64,000 bases of DNA from Clostridium sp. AF37-5. GTDB taxonomy: Bacteria > Bacillota > Clostridia > Lachnospirales > Lachnospiraceae. Every line of letters starts with the position of its first letter. Position 1 is the first letter of the stretch. The notes under the pieces are model-generated. The model saw only the letters and a list, made by a program, of their open reading frames with translations, was not told the origin of the DNA and ran no database searches. The DNA is taken from positions 223,737 to 287,736 of the forward strand of contig NZ_QUDR01000001.1 of NCBI RefSeq assembly GCF_003477605.1, given 5' to 3'. The translations under genes were made by a program, and so were the position numbers. Below, in pieces: positions 1 to 8,547 of this stretch.

Positions 1-2
1 TA

Positions 3-479
3 TATGCGGAAATGCCGAAATTGCTGGAGCGTGCCGGAAATTCAGATAAAGGTTCCATTACAGGATTGTATGCGGTCTTGGTTGATGGTGATGATTTTAA
101 CGAGCCGATTGCCGATACGGCGCGTGGTATTTTGGACGGACATATTGTTCTGTCGCGTTCCATGGCACAGAGAAATCATTATCCTGCAATTGATGTTTTG
201 GCGAGTATATCTCGTGTTATGAGTGCTGTGGCGTCCAAAGAACATAAGGAGTTAGCCGGAAAGATGAAAAATATACTGGCGGTTTACCGGGATGCAGAAG
301 ATTTGATAAATATCGGTGCTTACCGCCCCGGTTCCAATAAGGAAATTGACTTCGCGATAGAAAAAATTGATGCCGTTAATGAATTCCTTCGTCAAGGAAC
401 CGATGAAAAATTTTTATTTGATGACATTATTCAGATGATGCGGGATATTTTTGAAGAGGATTCCGCAGAGGAAGAATAG
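3..479 (+). CDS. fliI: Flagellar export ATPase FliI, C-terminal part (cut by window edge)
   Basis: The reading frame is open from the first bases, so only the last 159 residues are present. The visible stretch starts with YAEMPKLLERAG, includes ITGLYAVLVDGDD and RGILDGHIVLSR, and ends in the helical C-terminal domain with an acidic tail. These are hallmarks of the FliI/SctN ATPase, which unloads export substrates and energises the flagellar type III secretion gate at the membrane base. The Walker A part lies upstream of the window. It ends 12 bases before fliJ, the usual partner, which supports the call and an operon that began further upstream. Confidence 0.93.
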   Translation, partial: YAEMPKLLERAGNSDKGSITGLYAVLVDGDDFNEPIADTARGILDGHIVLSRSMAQRNHYPAIDVLASISRVMSAVASKEHKELAGKMKNILAVYRDAEDLINIGAYRPGSNKEIDFAIEKIDAVNEFLRQGTDEKFLFDDIIQMMRDIFEEDSAEEE

Positions 480-491
480 AGAGGGTGAACG

Positions 492-941
492 ATGGCACGA
501 TTTATTTTTTCCATGCAGAATATTTTGAACATGAAAGAAAAGCTTGAAGAGCAGGCGAAAAATAATTTTGCGCAGGCGAACCGTTCCCTTCAGGAGGCAC
601 TGCTTATGCAAAAACAGTGTGAAAATAGACTGGAAGCAGGAAAGCAGACGTTGAAAGAAGCAATGCTTGAAAATCTGAAAGTCGGGCAGATAAGGAGAAG
701 GGAAGATGACGTTGAGATTTTTCGAATGTATTTGCGACAGCAGATATTAGTTGTAAAGCAGAAAGAAAAAGAAGTTGAGGTGGCAAGAGAACATCTCAAT
801 GAAGCAATGAAGGAAAGAAAGACCTTTGAAAAGTTAAAAGAAAAGGCTTTTGAAAAATTTGTAGCGGAAGAAAATCAAAAAGAGCAAAAAGAAGTGGATG
901 AGCTTGTGAGCTACCGCTATGGTGCAGAGAAATTCGAGTGA
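492..941 (+). CDS. fliJ: Flagellar export chaperone-like protein FliJ
   Basis: A 149-residue protein, almost entirely charged alpha-helix with heptad-like spacing, opens with MARFIFSMQNILNMKEKLEEQ. This length and coiled-coil make-up are typical of FliJ, the stalk-like soluble protein that sits in the FliI ATPase ring and touches the FlhA gate. Sequence conservation in this family is low, so the call leans on position directly after fliI and before the MotE-like gene and fliK. A GAGGG ribosome site precedes the ATG. Confidence 0.85.
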   Translation: MARFIFSMQNILNMKEKLEEQAKNNFAQANRSLQEALLMQKQCENRLEAGKQTLKEAMLENLKVGQIRRREDDVEIFRMYLRQQILVVKQKEKEVEVAREHLNEAMKERKTFEKLKEKAFEKFVAEENQKEQKEVDELVSYRYGAEKFE

Positions 942-954
942 AAGGAGATTTGTC

Positions 955-1716
955 ATGGCAAAAAAGGACAAGAATAAGGAAAATAAGGTTTCGACAGATG
1001 AAAGTACAGGAAGTAAAATTGTTACAATGCTTATTGTACTTGTCATTGTTGTGATATGGCTTGCTATCTTTGGTGTGCTGATTAAACTGGATGTGGGGAA
1101 CTTTGGAAGTGAAGTGTTGTATCCGGTTTTGAAAGATGTTCCTGTTGTAAATATGATTTTGCCGGAACCGGCGCAGAACCAGGATGCATCGGCAAGTAAA
1201 GAATATGATAATCTGACGGAGGCAAATGCGAGAATTAAAGAGCTTGAGAGCCAGCTCGCAGCAAATAAAAATGCCGGTAGTGCCAACCAGAGTGAAGTGT
1301 CCGAACTGCAGGCGGAAATTAACCGATTAAAGAAATTTGAGCAGGAACAGAGTGCGTTTGCAAAACGTGTGCAGGAGTTTGATAAAAACGTCGTTTATAA
1401 CGATAAGGCACCGGATACGGAAGAGTATAAAAAATACTATGAAGAAATAGAGCCGGACAATGCAGAAAAAATTTATAAGGAAGTCTGCAAGGATTATGAG
1501 TATTCGCAGGAAATCAAGGATCAGGCGGATGCATACGGCAAAATGGAACCTGCCAGCGCAGCAGCAATTTTGTCCGAGATGACCAATGATTTAACTTTGG
1601 TTGCAAAGATACTTGACAGTATGCAGACTTCGAAAAGTGCTTTGATTTTGCAGAACATGAAACCAACGACGGCAGCTCAGGTTACGACGAAGATGACGGC
1701 GATGAAAAATAAATAA
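955..1716 (+). CDS. MotE-like (MgtE N-domain type) flagellar protein
   Basis: I place the start at 955, where ATGGCAAAAAAGG follows AAGGAGATTTGTC; an ATG at 919 overlaps fliJ and lacks a ribosome site. The 253-residue product has a basic N-terminus, one transmembrane helix at about residues 20-45, a coiled coil rich in E, K and Q, and a C-terminal helical repeat (AAAILSEMT, VAKILDSM, AAQVTTKM). This layout matches the MotE/MgtE-intracellular-domain proteins coded between fliJ and fliK in many Gram-positive and alphaproteobacterial motility operons. MotE is known to act with MotC in stator placement; here its exact task is inferred. Confidence 0.75.
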   Translation: MAKKDKNKENKVSTDESTGSKIVTMLIVLVIVVIWLAIFGVLIKLDVGNFGSEVLYPVLKDVPVVNMILPEPAQNQDASASKEYDNLTEANARIKELESQLAANKNAGSANQSEVSELQAEINRLKKFEQEQSAFAKRVQEFDKNVVYNDKAPDTEEYKKYYEEIEPDNAEKIYKEVCKDYEYSQEIKDQADAYGKMEPASAAAILSEMTNDLTLVAKILDSMQTSKSALILQNMKPTTAAQVTTKMTAMKNK

Positions 1717-1790
1717 AAACTAAAGAAAAGACAGGTAAATGCCGATATAAAATTTGTAGTAGATTTTTAAGAAGAAAGGAGGGAAATGAA

Positions 1791-3185
1791 ATGACGATGC
1801 AGGGAATTTCAAATGTTCTGCCAAAGGCTGCTGCAGCAGTTGCTGAGAAAAGCGAAAAGGCAAAAGGTACCTTGTTTGAGGCCGTAATGAGCAGTCAGGG
1901 AAATAAGCAGCAGACAAAAAAATCCATGGATGATTTTGCACTGGATGACAAAGTAGATGATGGCATGGCGAGAAAAGAGTTAGCAGCAAACCGTTATCAG
2001 AAATCAAAAGCCATTCATACAAAATCCGACACAGCGGCTTCAAATGATACGCAGGATTCACTGACGGTAAAACAGATAGCGGATGATGAAGCGGATATCG
2101 AAGAAGTTACCGTTGTTCTTGCTTCGCAGGTGACAGTTTTATTACAAGATTTACTTGGTCTGACAAATGAAGAATTACAGGGTATCCTAAATTCATTGGA
2201 TTTGCAGCCGGAATCACTCATTCTTTGTAACAGCGAGAATGGTATTATGGCAGTGAATGCAGATGCGCTTAAACAGTTGGTTCTCAGTGTTCATGGCATA
2301 GAAGATGCGAGTGCATTTTTAACCAATGATGCGTTGAATACAGAACTTTCAGAAGTGACAGATGCAATTGCTGATTTTGTGTGTGATACGCTCGGTGTGA
2401 CGAAGGAAGAGCTTGCTTCTCTTAAGGCAGAGGCGATGCCGCAACTGTTAAAGCAGGCAGTGGATACATTGCAGGCGGCAAGTCAAACGGACACTATGGC
2501 TGCAGACAAAGATGCGTTAAACCAGACAGGAACAGTGGAGAATACCATGACCGCAATAGCGGAAGATGCAAATTCTTCAAATTTGCAAAAAGATTCACAG
2601 CAGGATATGTCTATGCGTGATGACAGTGAGATGTTGCAGGGCGATGATTCATTGGTTCCTACCCATGCTACGATGGCGGAAACGTTTACAGACCGTCTTT
2701 CACAAGCACTTGAAAAATCAAGTGGCATGAAGGGGCAGAGTGTAACACAGACGATGAATCAGATTGTGGAGCAGGTTGTTCGACAGGTTCGCATCCGTGT
2801 AATGCCGGAAACGACCAGTATGGAACTTCGTTTAAATCCGGCAAGCTTAGGCCGTGTCAATATCACGGTGGCAGCAAGCGCAGGAATTGCGACAGCGACG
2901 ATGGTTGTAGAAAACCAGATGGCAAAAGAAGCACTTGAAAGTCAGATGATTCACTTAAAAGAAGCTTTTAACGAGCAGGGACTTAAAGTGGATGAGGTAG
3001 AAGTGACAGTCGCTGAGTTTGGACTGAAAAAGGACGGCGAAGGACAAGAGCAGACCGGTTCCAAACAGAGCGGAAACCGCAAATTCCGTCCGAATGAAAG
3101 TTTTTCGGATGAGGAAAAGAATGAAGATTTGACGACAGCGTCTGAACGGCGTGACGTTAATAGTATGGTCGATTATACGGCTTAG
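1791..3185 (+). CDS. fliK: Flagellar hook-length control protein FliK
   Basis: A 464-residue protein with a long, variable, acidic N-terminal part and a conserved C-terminal Flg_hook domain at about residues 330-415 (MELRLNPASLGRVNI, then MVVENQMAKEALESQM and LREAF-like LKEAFNEQGLKVDEVEV). FliK is secreted during hook growth and its C-terminal domain switches FlhB from hook to filament export. The start is preceded by AGAAAGGAGGGAAATGAA. A second ATG two codons in is equally near the ribosome site. The gene sits between the MotE-like gene and flgD, the standard order. Confidence 0.9.
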   Translation: MTMQGISNVLPKAAAAVAEKSEKAKGTLFEAVMSSQGNKQQTKKSMDDFALDDKVDDGMARKELAANRYQKSKAIHTKSDTAASNDTQDSLTVKQIADDEADIEEVTVVLASQVTVLLQDLLGLTNEELQGILNSLDLQPESLILCNSENGIMAVNADALKQLVLSVHGIEDASAFLTNDALNTELSEVTDAIADFVCDTLGVTKEELASLKAEAMPQLLKQAVDTLQAASQTDTMAADKDALNQTGTVENTMTAIAEDANSSNLQKDSQQDMSMRDDSEMLQGDDSLVPTHATMAETFTDRLSQALEKSSGMKGQSVTQTMNQIVEQVVRQVRIRVMPETTSMELRLNPASLGRVNITVAASAGIATATMVVENQMAKEALESQMIHLKEAFNEQGLKVDEVEVTVAEFGLKKDGEGQEQTGSKQSGNRKFRPNESFSDEEKNEDLTTASERRDVNSMVDYTA

Positions 3186-3200
3186 AAAGGAAGTGAGAAG

Positions 3201-4019
3201 ATGGCAGTAAGCAGTACAAGTGATTTGACGACAGCATTGGAAGATTTGACGTATGGAACAACTGAGCGTAAAGTTAATCAAAGAGGTTCAAGTGAACTTG
3301 GTAAAGATGAGTTTTTGAAACTTTTAGTGACTCAGCTTCAGAATCAGGATCCGTTAAATCCACAGGATGATACACAGTTTATTTCTCAGTTAGCACAGTT
3401 CTCTGCGCTTGAACAGATGACCAATATGAGTTCTACGATGTCAAATACAAGTGCTTACAGTTTGGTTGGCAAAGAAGTTATTGTACAGACAACTGATTCT
3501 GCGGGAACTTATAAAGAAGTGCGCGGAACGGTAGATTGTGTCGAAATGAAGAATGGCAAGGCTATGTTGGTTGTTGATGGAAATTCGTATGACTTAGACG
3601 ATTTGGTACAGGTAATGGATAGTTATTATGCTATTAAAGAGTATTTGCCAAGTGTTACAGCACAAACGAAGACATATGATCTTTCAAACCCATCCCTTAT
3701 TGAAGTTTCTATTGATTTAGGAAGTAAAGGGTATGAGGCAAGCAGTGTGGCAGTTGCGCTAAACGGCCAGTACATAGATTCCAAGTATCTAAAGTACGAT
3801 AATGGAACGGTAACCATTTCCCCGGAAGCTTTCAGTGAATTAGAGCCGGGTGATTATTATTTAGGCTTTTACTTTGATGATCCGCTTAAAACAACAGTCA
3901 AAGATAAGGTATGTATCAAAGTAGTACGAAGCGGTATTCCAAACGGAGATAAGGATTCTTCGGATGCGAATAAAGACACCGAAAAAGCTGAAGAAACAGA
4001 GAAGACAAAGGCTGAATAA
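3201..4019 (+). CDS. flgD: Flagellar hook cap / assembly scaffold FlgD
   Basis: The N-terminal third carries the FlgD signature LGKDEFLKLLVTQLQNQDP followed by QFISQLAQFSALEQM at about residues 33-75. The cap protein polymerises hook subunits at the growing tip and is exported through the flagellar gate. Residues 150-245 resemble the FlgD Ig-like part. The final 25 residues are a hydrophilic Asp/Lys/Glu-rich tail not needed for the family call. The ribosome site is GAAAGGAAGTGAGAAG. Operon position between fliK and flgE agrees. Confidence 0.93.
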   Translation: MAVSSTSDLTTALEDLTYGTTERKVNQRGSSELGKDEFLKLLVTQLQNQDPLNPQDDTQFISQLAQFSALEQMTNMSSTMSNTSAYSLVGKEVIVQTTDSAGTYKEVRGTVDCVEMKNGKAMLVVDGNSYDLDDLVQVMDSYYAIKEYLPSVTAQTKTYDLSNPSLIEVSIDLGSKGYEASSVAVALNGQYIDSKYLKYDNGTVTISPEAFSELEPGDYYLGFYFDDPLKTTVKDKVCIKVVRSGIPNGDKDSSDANKDTEKAEETEKTKAE

Positions 4020-4042
4020 GTGTGACAAGGAGGTCGGGTGCT

Positions 4043-4405
4043 ATGAATGTAACGAATGGTTTTACATCCATGGAACAGATTCGTCACCGGATGCAGACAA
4101 CAGATTCACAGAGACAGGTTTCCAAACAGACTGTGCAGACAAATACAGCATCGTTTGATGAAATCTTATTTTCCAAACATGCGTCAAAGCGGTTAGAAAC
4201 CAGGCAGATTGATATGTCGGCAGATCAGAAAGAAAGACTGTTAGAGGCAACCTGTAAGGCGAAAGAAAAAGGGATGAAAGAGTCCTTAGTCATGGTTGAC
4301 AATTTTGCGTTTATTGTGAATGTGAAGAATAATCTGGTGATTACTGCGGTAAATGACACAAAAAATGCTGTATTTACCAATATCGATGGAGCGATAATTA
4401 ACTAA
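4043..4405 (+). CDS. TIGR02530-type flagellar operon protein
   Basis: I start this at the ATG at 4043, eight bases after GGAGGT; a GTG at 4022 in the same frame precedes that ribosome site. The 120-residue product has a variable N-terminus and a conserved core (FSKHASKRLETRQI, KAKEKGMKESLVMVD, FIVNVKNNLVITAVND) that matches the small flagellar-operon protein family often found between flgD and flgE in Firmicutes. Its biochemical role is not established. It has no signal peptide or membrane segment, so it is probably cytosolic. Confidence 0.8.
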   Translation: MNVTNGFTSMEQIRHRMQTTDSQRQVSKQTVQTNTASFDEILFSKHASKRLETRQIDMSADQKERLLEATCKAKEKGMKESLVMVDNFAFIVNVKNNLVITAVNDTKNAVFTNIDGAIIN

Positions 4406-4414
4406 AAACAAATA

Positions 4415-4467
4415 TATGCTGGCCCTTAACAGGAAGCATACATGCTCTTGACTGACAGAGAGAGCAT
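4415..4467 (+). promoter_or_regulatory. Mutually exclusive stem-loops in the flgE leader
   Basis: The 92-base gap before flgE holds four short complementary arms: TATGCT (4415-4420), AGCATA (4435-4440), ATGCTCT (4442-4448) and AGAGCAT (4461-4467). Arms 1:2 and 3:4 can form two hairpins, while arms 2 and 3 can pair with each other instead. No T-run follows, so this is not a terminator. It may be an RNA stability or processing element that sets hook-protein expression; that role is inferred. Confidence 0.4.
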
Positions 4468-4497
4468 AACGAAAGTAAAATTGGAGGGTGATTCATT

Positions 4498-5949
4498 ATG
4501 ATGAGATCATTGTATTCCGGTGTATCCGGATTGAAAGTTCATCAGACAAAGATGGACGTAATTGGTAATAACATTTCAAACGTAAATACGGTTGGTTTCC
4601 GTGGAAGTACAGTAAACTTTACCGATGTATTTTATCAGACAACACAGAATGCATCCGGTCCGAACGCAACAACTGGCACAGCAGGAACGAACGCAGTACA
4701 GATTGGTCTTGGATCTAACGTGGCAGCAATTAGCGTGGATTTAAGTGGTACCGGAGCAACGCAGCGTACCGATCGCGGCATGGATCTTATGATTAACGGT
4801 GATGCGTTTTTGATTGTAAGAAGCAATGGAAATACATATTTCACAAAATCCGGGGCGCTGGATATTGATGCAAATGGTACTTTATATTGCACAACAAATG
4901 GTGCTTCTGTTCTTGGATGGGGTGTTGATGAAAATGGAGAAATCCGCAAAGATACCGTATCTACCTTGAATTTGATGGGTGGCGAGAATGCTTATTCTGA
5001 CCCAAATGCGACAACGAAAGTTTCCCTTTCCGGAAATGTAGACCAAAAAGACCCTTTAGTTGCTTATAGTGCAGATGGAGCCGGTTACCCAATGGCAGTC
5101 AGCTTTTATGATAATTTAGGTAATTTGTGTACAGCAAAACTCAGTATTATCCAGACGAGTGCGGATGCGCCAAATACATACAGCGTTCGTCTTCATGATG
5201 TTCTTGGTGCAGATGGTAAATCTATTTTGAAAAAGAAAGATGATGCGACAGGTAATTACATTTCTACCGAGCAGGTGATTAATTTTAACGAGATAGATCT
5301 TGGGGGCACAAATTATACAGTAGATCCAAGTAGTGGTGATATTTCGTTTCCTGCTGATACGGACTGGCCGGTACTTACCTTTAATCCGGTGACCGGTGCA
5401 TTTACCAGTGTAAGCAGTGCTGATGGCAAGGTGCTGAAATTAAACTTAAGTGATACCGGAAATTCGTATCCAACCAGTGGTGTGGATGTTAACTTCTCGG
5501 ATTTGACGATGTATGCGAGCAATAAAACCTGTAAAGTAAAACCAAACCGTGGTGACAGCAATAACAACGGGGATGGAGCCGGTAATGCGGCAGGAACTTT
5601 AAATGGTTTCTCAATTCAGACTGATGGTATGATTTATGGTGTATACAGTAACGGTGACAAAAAATTGTTAGGACAGATCGCAGTGGCAACATTTGCTAAT
5701 CCATCCGGCTTAGAGGCGGTTGGTAACAGCATGTATGCAGCAACCTTGAACTCCGGTGATTTTGATGGAATTGGTGTGGATATTTCAGAAGTTGGTAAAT
5801 TCTCAGTCGGAGCTTTGGAAATGTCCGATGTTGATCTGGCAACCGAGTTTACCAATATGATTACGACACAACGTGGTTTTCAGGCAAACTCCCGTGTTAT
5901 TACTACATCTGATACAATGCTTGAGGAACTCATTAATCTGAAACGATAA
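4498..5949 (+). CDS. flgE: Flagellar hook protein FlgE
   Basis: A 483-residue protein starting MMRSLYSGVSGLKVHQ and continuing with IGNNISNVNTVGFRGS, the flagellar rod/hook N-terminal signature, and ending with the matching C-terminal helix (ATEFTNMITTQRGFQANSRVI). The middle is the variable hook shell with FlgE-type D1/D2 beta domains. FlgE builds the universal joint between rod and filament and is exported without a cleaved signal. TTGGAGGGTG is the ribosome site. The gene is followed by flbD, as in most clostridial operons. Confidence 0.95.
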   Translation: MMRSLYSGVSGLKVHQTKMDVIGNNISNVNTVGFRGSTVNFTDVFYQTTQNASGPNATTGTAGTNAVQIGLGSNVAAISVDLSGTGATQRTDRGMDLMINGDAFLIVRSNGNTYFTKSGALDIDANGTLYCTTNGASVLGWGVDENGEIRKDTVSTLNLMGGENAYSDPNATTKVSLSGNVDQKDPLVAYSADGAGYPMAVSFYDNLGNLCTAKLSIIQTSADAPNTYSVRLHDVLGADGKSILKKKDDATGNYISTEQVINFNEIDLGGTNYTVDPSSGDISFPADTDWPVLTFNPVTGAFTSVSSADGKVLKLNLSDTGNSYPTSGVDVNFSDLTMYASNKTCKVKPNRGDSNNNGDGAGNAAGTLNGFSIQTDGMIYGVYSNGDKKLLGQIAVATFANPSGLEAVGNSMYAATLNSGDFDGIGVDISEVGKFSVGALEMSDVDLATEFTNMITTQRGFQANSRVITTSDTMLEELINLKR

Positions 5950-5962
5950 TGATTAGGCATAT

Positions 5963-5998
5963 TGACCCATCCGCATGAATTATGCGGATGGGTCAGTG
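5963..5998 (+). terminator. Strong stem-loop between flgE and flbD
   Basis: Positions 5963-5976 and 5982-5995 form a perfect 14-bp stem (TGACCCATCCGCAT and its complement) with a five-base loop. Only a short, delayed T-run (CTTTTTA at about 6001) follows, so it may be a leaky terminator or a 3'-end stabiliser that keeps flgE mRNA abundant relative to the downstream stator genes. Confidence 0.6.
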
Positions 5999-6024
5999 TG
6001 CTTTTTACAAGTAAGGAGGGGTTT

Positions 6025-6213
6025 ATGATTGATGTGACAAGAATGAATGGTTCATTACTTACCATTAATAACCATTTGATTGAAATGGTAGAGGAAACAC
6101 CGGATACGGTGATAACTTTAACAACGGGAAAAAAAATAATTGTAAAAGAAAGTAGACAAGAAGTGAAAAATCTAGTAAAATTATACGAGAAAGAAATAAC
6201 ATGTAACAGTTAG
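6025..6213 (+). CDS. flbD: FlbD family flagellar protein
   Basis: The start is the ATG at 6025 after AAGGAGGGGTTT; an upstream ATG in the same frame lies inside the stem-loop. The 62-residue product (MIDVTRMNGSLLTINNHLIEMVEETPDTVITLTTGKK) matches the small FlbD/SwrD family coded between flgE and motA. In Bacillus subtilis SwrD raises motor torque by supporting stator levels. No membrane segment is seen. Spacing to motA is 11 bases. Confidence 0.88.
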   Translation: MIDVTRMNGSLLTINNHLIEMVEETPDTVITLTTGKKIIVKESRQEVKNLVKLYEKEITCNS

Positions 6214-6224
6214 GTGGTGTCATT

Positions 6225-7040
6225 TTGGATATAGCTACAATTATAGGCCTCGTAGGATGTGCGGGAGCCGTAGTATATGGTATTGTTTCTGGTGACTTAG
6301 GATTTGCTGCATTGGAAAACTTTTGGGATTATCCGTCCTTTTTGATTGTTATTGTTGGATGTTTGATGTGTATGCTGACGATGTCCGGCAACATTGGAGA
6401 ACTTATAAACTGCTTAAAGTCATTCCTTTTGACAATCAAAGTACAGGAATCCAGCGAGGGGGAGACGATACATAAAATTATTGATTTGGCAAACGTAGCT
6501 CGTAAAGAAGGGCTTTTGCAGTTAGAAGAGGCAGCCGGTGACATAGATGATGATTTCCTGAAGAAGGGAATTATGTTGATTGTTGATGGCACGGATCAGG
6601 AATTGGTATCAAGTATTCTAGAGACAGAACTTGATTGCATTGAGCAGAGACATAGCAAAGTTTACAGCTTCTGGGATAACTTGGCCGCTATGGGTCCTGC
6701 ATGGGGAATGATTGGTACTTTGATTGGATTGATTAACATGTTAAAACATTTGGATGATCCAAGTTCAATTGGACCGAACATGGCGGTTGCGTTGGTTACT
6801 ACTTTGTATGGTTCGCTGATTGCCAATTGGATCAGTATCCCGATTGCAACAAAACTGCGTGCGAAAAACCAGAAAGAAATTATTATGAAGGAAGTTATCT
6901 GCGAAGGAATTCTTTCTATTCAGGCAGGTGAAAATCCACGTGTGATTGAGGAAAAACTGAAATCTTTCCTTGCACCTAGTGAGAGAGAAGAAGTTCTTGG
7001 TGGTGGTAATAAAGGCAGCGGACAAGGTGGTGACGCTTAA
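6225..7040 (+). CDS. motA: Flagellar motor stator protein MotA
   Basis: A 271-residue protein with four predicted membrane segments: two near the N-terminus (about residues 3-25 and 32-50) and two in the C-terminal half around GPAWGMIGTLIGLINML and MAVALVTTLYGSLIAN, with the large cytoplasmic loop between them. These are MotA features, with the conserved prolines and glycines of TM3-TM4. With MotB it forms the ion channel that drives rotation. The start is TTG at 6225 after AGGTGGTG. The stop overlaps the motB start by one base, implying coupled translation. Confidence 0.94.
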   Translation: MDIATIIGLVGCAGAVVYGIVSGDLGFAALENFWDYPSFLIVIVGCLMCMLTMSGNIGELINCLKSFLLTIKVQESSEGETIHKIIDLANVARKEGLLQLEEAAGDIDDDFLKKGIMLIVDGTDQELVSSILETELDCIEQRHSKVYSFWDNLAAMGPAWGMIGTLIGLINMLKHLDDPSSIGPNMAVALVTTLYGSLIANWISIPIATKLRAKNQKEIIMKEVICEGILSIQAGENPRVIEEKLKSFLAPSEREEVLGGGNKGSGQGGDA

Positions 7041-7933
7041 TGGCCCGAAAGAAAAAGAAGGCGGAACAGGAGGGTATTAGCGCCGGATGGATTAATACCT
7101 TTGCCGACCTGATGAATCTTTTGCTTTGTTTTTTCGTCCTTTTGTTTTCAATGTCGACTGTCGATGCTGATAAGTACGAACAGTTAGTAACATCCATGAC
7201 GGAGCGGATTAATATCTTTGATGGTGGCGGTGCTGCTGTTGGGGAAGGTGCATTTGTATCAAGTGGAACCGATCAACTTGTTTCGATTTCGGAGTATTTT
7301 AACGAATATGAAAATTCCGGAGAGGACAATCAGAAATCGGAAGAACAGGTTGACAAGCAGGATGGTAACAAATCTGAGCAGGGCAACCAGTCAACCGGAG
7401 AAAAGCCGATGAATGATAAAGCGAAAGCAGAAGAGGGATTTTTAAAAAAACAACAGCAGGAACAAAAGGAAAAGGCAGAAAAATTGTACAAAGAACTCAC
7501 ACAGGATGCAGAACATCAGAACGTGGAAGACCAGATTAACATTAATATGGATAAAAAATATCAATTTGTTCAAATTTCATTAAATGGTGCACTGCTTTTT
7601 GAATCCGGCGATATTGAGTTTAAGAAAAACATGGTGCCTTTGATGAGCAAAGTCGGAGATATTTTGAAGCGATATGCAGACCATCGGATCAAAATTGAAG
7701 GACACACGGATAATGTTCCAATTTCCGGCAGATACAAGAACAATATGATGCTTTCAACAGCACGTGCGAATACGGTGTTTGAATATTTGGTAAATAAAAA
7801 ACATATGAAGCCAAAGGAGACGGAAATTGAGATTTCCGGTATGGGTGAGTATGAGCCGGTGGCATCCAATAAAACAAGAAAAGGACGCGCTCAGAACCGG
7901 CGTGTTGAGATTAAGATTTATACAAGTAAGTAA
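7040..7933 (+). CDS. motB: Flagellar motor stator protein MotB
   Basis: A 297-residue protein with a single N-terminal transmembrane helix carrying the ion-binding aspartate (FADLMNLLLCFFVLLFSM, Asp23). A variable, Gln/Lys/Glu-rich linker spans about residues 95-165. The C-terminal OmpA-like peptidoglycan-binding domain shows IKIEGHTDNVPI and STARANTVFEYL. MotB anchors the stator to the wall. Whether protons or sodium drive it cannot be told from the sequence by eye. Confidence 0.94.
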   Translation: MARKKKKAEQEGISAGWINTFADLMNLLLCFFVLLFSMSTVDADKYEQLVTSMTERINIFDGGGAAVGEGAFVSSGTDQLVSISEYFNEYENSGEDNQKSEEQVDKQDGNKSEQGNQSTGEKPMNDKAKAEEGFLKKQQQEQKEKAEKLYKELTQDAEHQNVEDQININMDKKYQFVQISLNGALLFESGDIEFKKNMVPLMSKVGDILKRYADHRIKIEGHTDNVPISGRYKNNMMLSTARANTVFEYLVNKKHMKPKETEIEISGMGEYEPVASNKTRKGRAQNRRVEIKIYTSK

Positions 7934-7948
7934 ATGGAGGAATTTCTT

Positions 7949-8464
7949 ATGAAGAAGAATATATTGACCATTATTGTTATGGCGGTATCAATTGTGAATC
8001 TTGTATTGGGGATTGTACTTGTCTTTTCTATTGTACCTGCCTCAAATAAGACAGCTGCTCTGGTTGATAAAGTGGCATCGGTGATTGATTTAAATATTGA
8101 TGACCCAAATTCCGAAGAGCAGGACTATACAATTGATGATTTGGTGGCTTATACGAAAACTTATGATTCGGCAGTAAATATTAACCTAAAAAAAGATGCC
8201 GGTGACGACAGCAACCATTATGCGCAGCTTGCCGGTTTTACAATTTCTTTTAACAGCAAAGCCGATGATTATAAAAAGGTGAGTGAATCGATTCAGACCA
8301 ATGATATTTATGTAGATGATATTGTGAAAGAAACACTTGGAAGTTATACAGCTACAACATTAGACTTGGTAAAGGTTCGTTCTGAAATTGTGAAGAAAAT
8401 TCAGGCAAAATACAATACAAAGGCAGTTGTTGAGATTTCGTTAAAAGATCCATTGATTGCCTGA
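7949..8464 (+). CDS. fliL: Flagellar basal body-associated protein FliL
   Basis: I start at the ATG at 7949; the nearby ATGGAGG at 7934 serves as its ribosome site. The 171-residue product has a short cytoplasmic start, one transmembrane helix at about residues 4-28, and a extracytoplasmic domain ending VEISLKDPLIA. Length and topology fit FliL, which rings the stator and supports torque under load. Sequence similarity in this family is weak; position between motB and fliM supports the name. Confidence 0.82.
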   Translation: MKKNILTIIVMAVSIVNLVLGIVLVFSIVPASNKTAALVDKVASVIDLNIDDPNSEEQDYTIDDLVAYTKTYDSAVNINLKKDAGDDSNHYAQLAGFTISFNSKADDYKKVSESIQTNDIYVDDIVKETLGSYTATTLDLVKVRSEIVKKIQAKYNTKAVVEISLKDPLIA

Positions 8465-8506
8465 TTGTAAGAATCGAAAAAAAGACTTTAGTTTATGAAG
8501 GAAATA

Positions 8507-8515
8507 TGATATAAT
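8507..8515 (+). promoter_or_regulatory. Internal extended -10 promoter before fliM
   Basis: TG-A-TATAAT at 8507-8515 is a perfect extended -10 element in the 83-base gap between fliL and fliM. No good -35 hexamer lies 17 bases upstream. It would start transcription near 8522 and could boost switch, export and chemotaxis genes independently of the operon promoter. Confidence 0.5.
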
Positions 8516-8547
8516 AAACAACAGTGTGAGAAAAGAGGTGAGAACAA

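Noticed and set aside
919..954. Upstream ATG start for the MotE-like gene
   Set aside because: It overlaps fliJ, has no ribosome site, and AAGGAG is placed for the ATG at 955.
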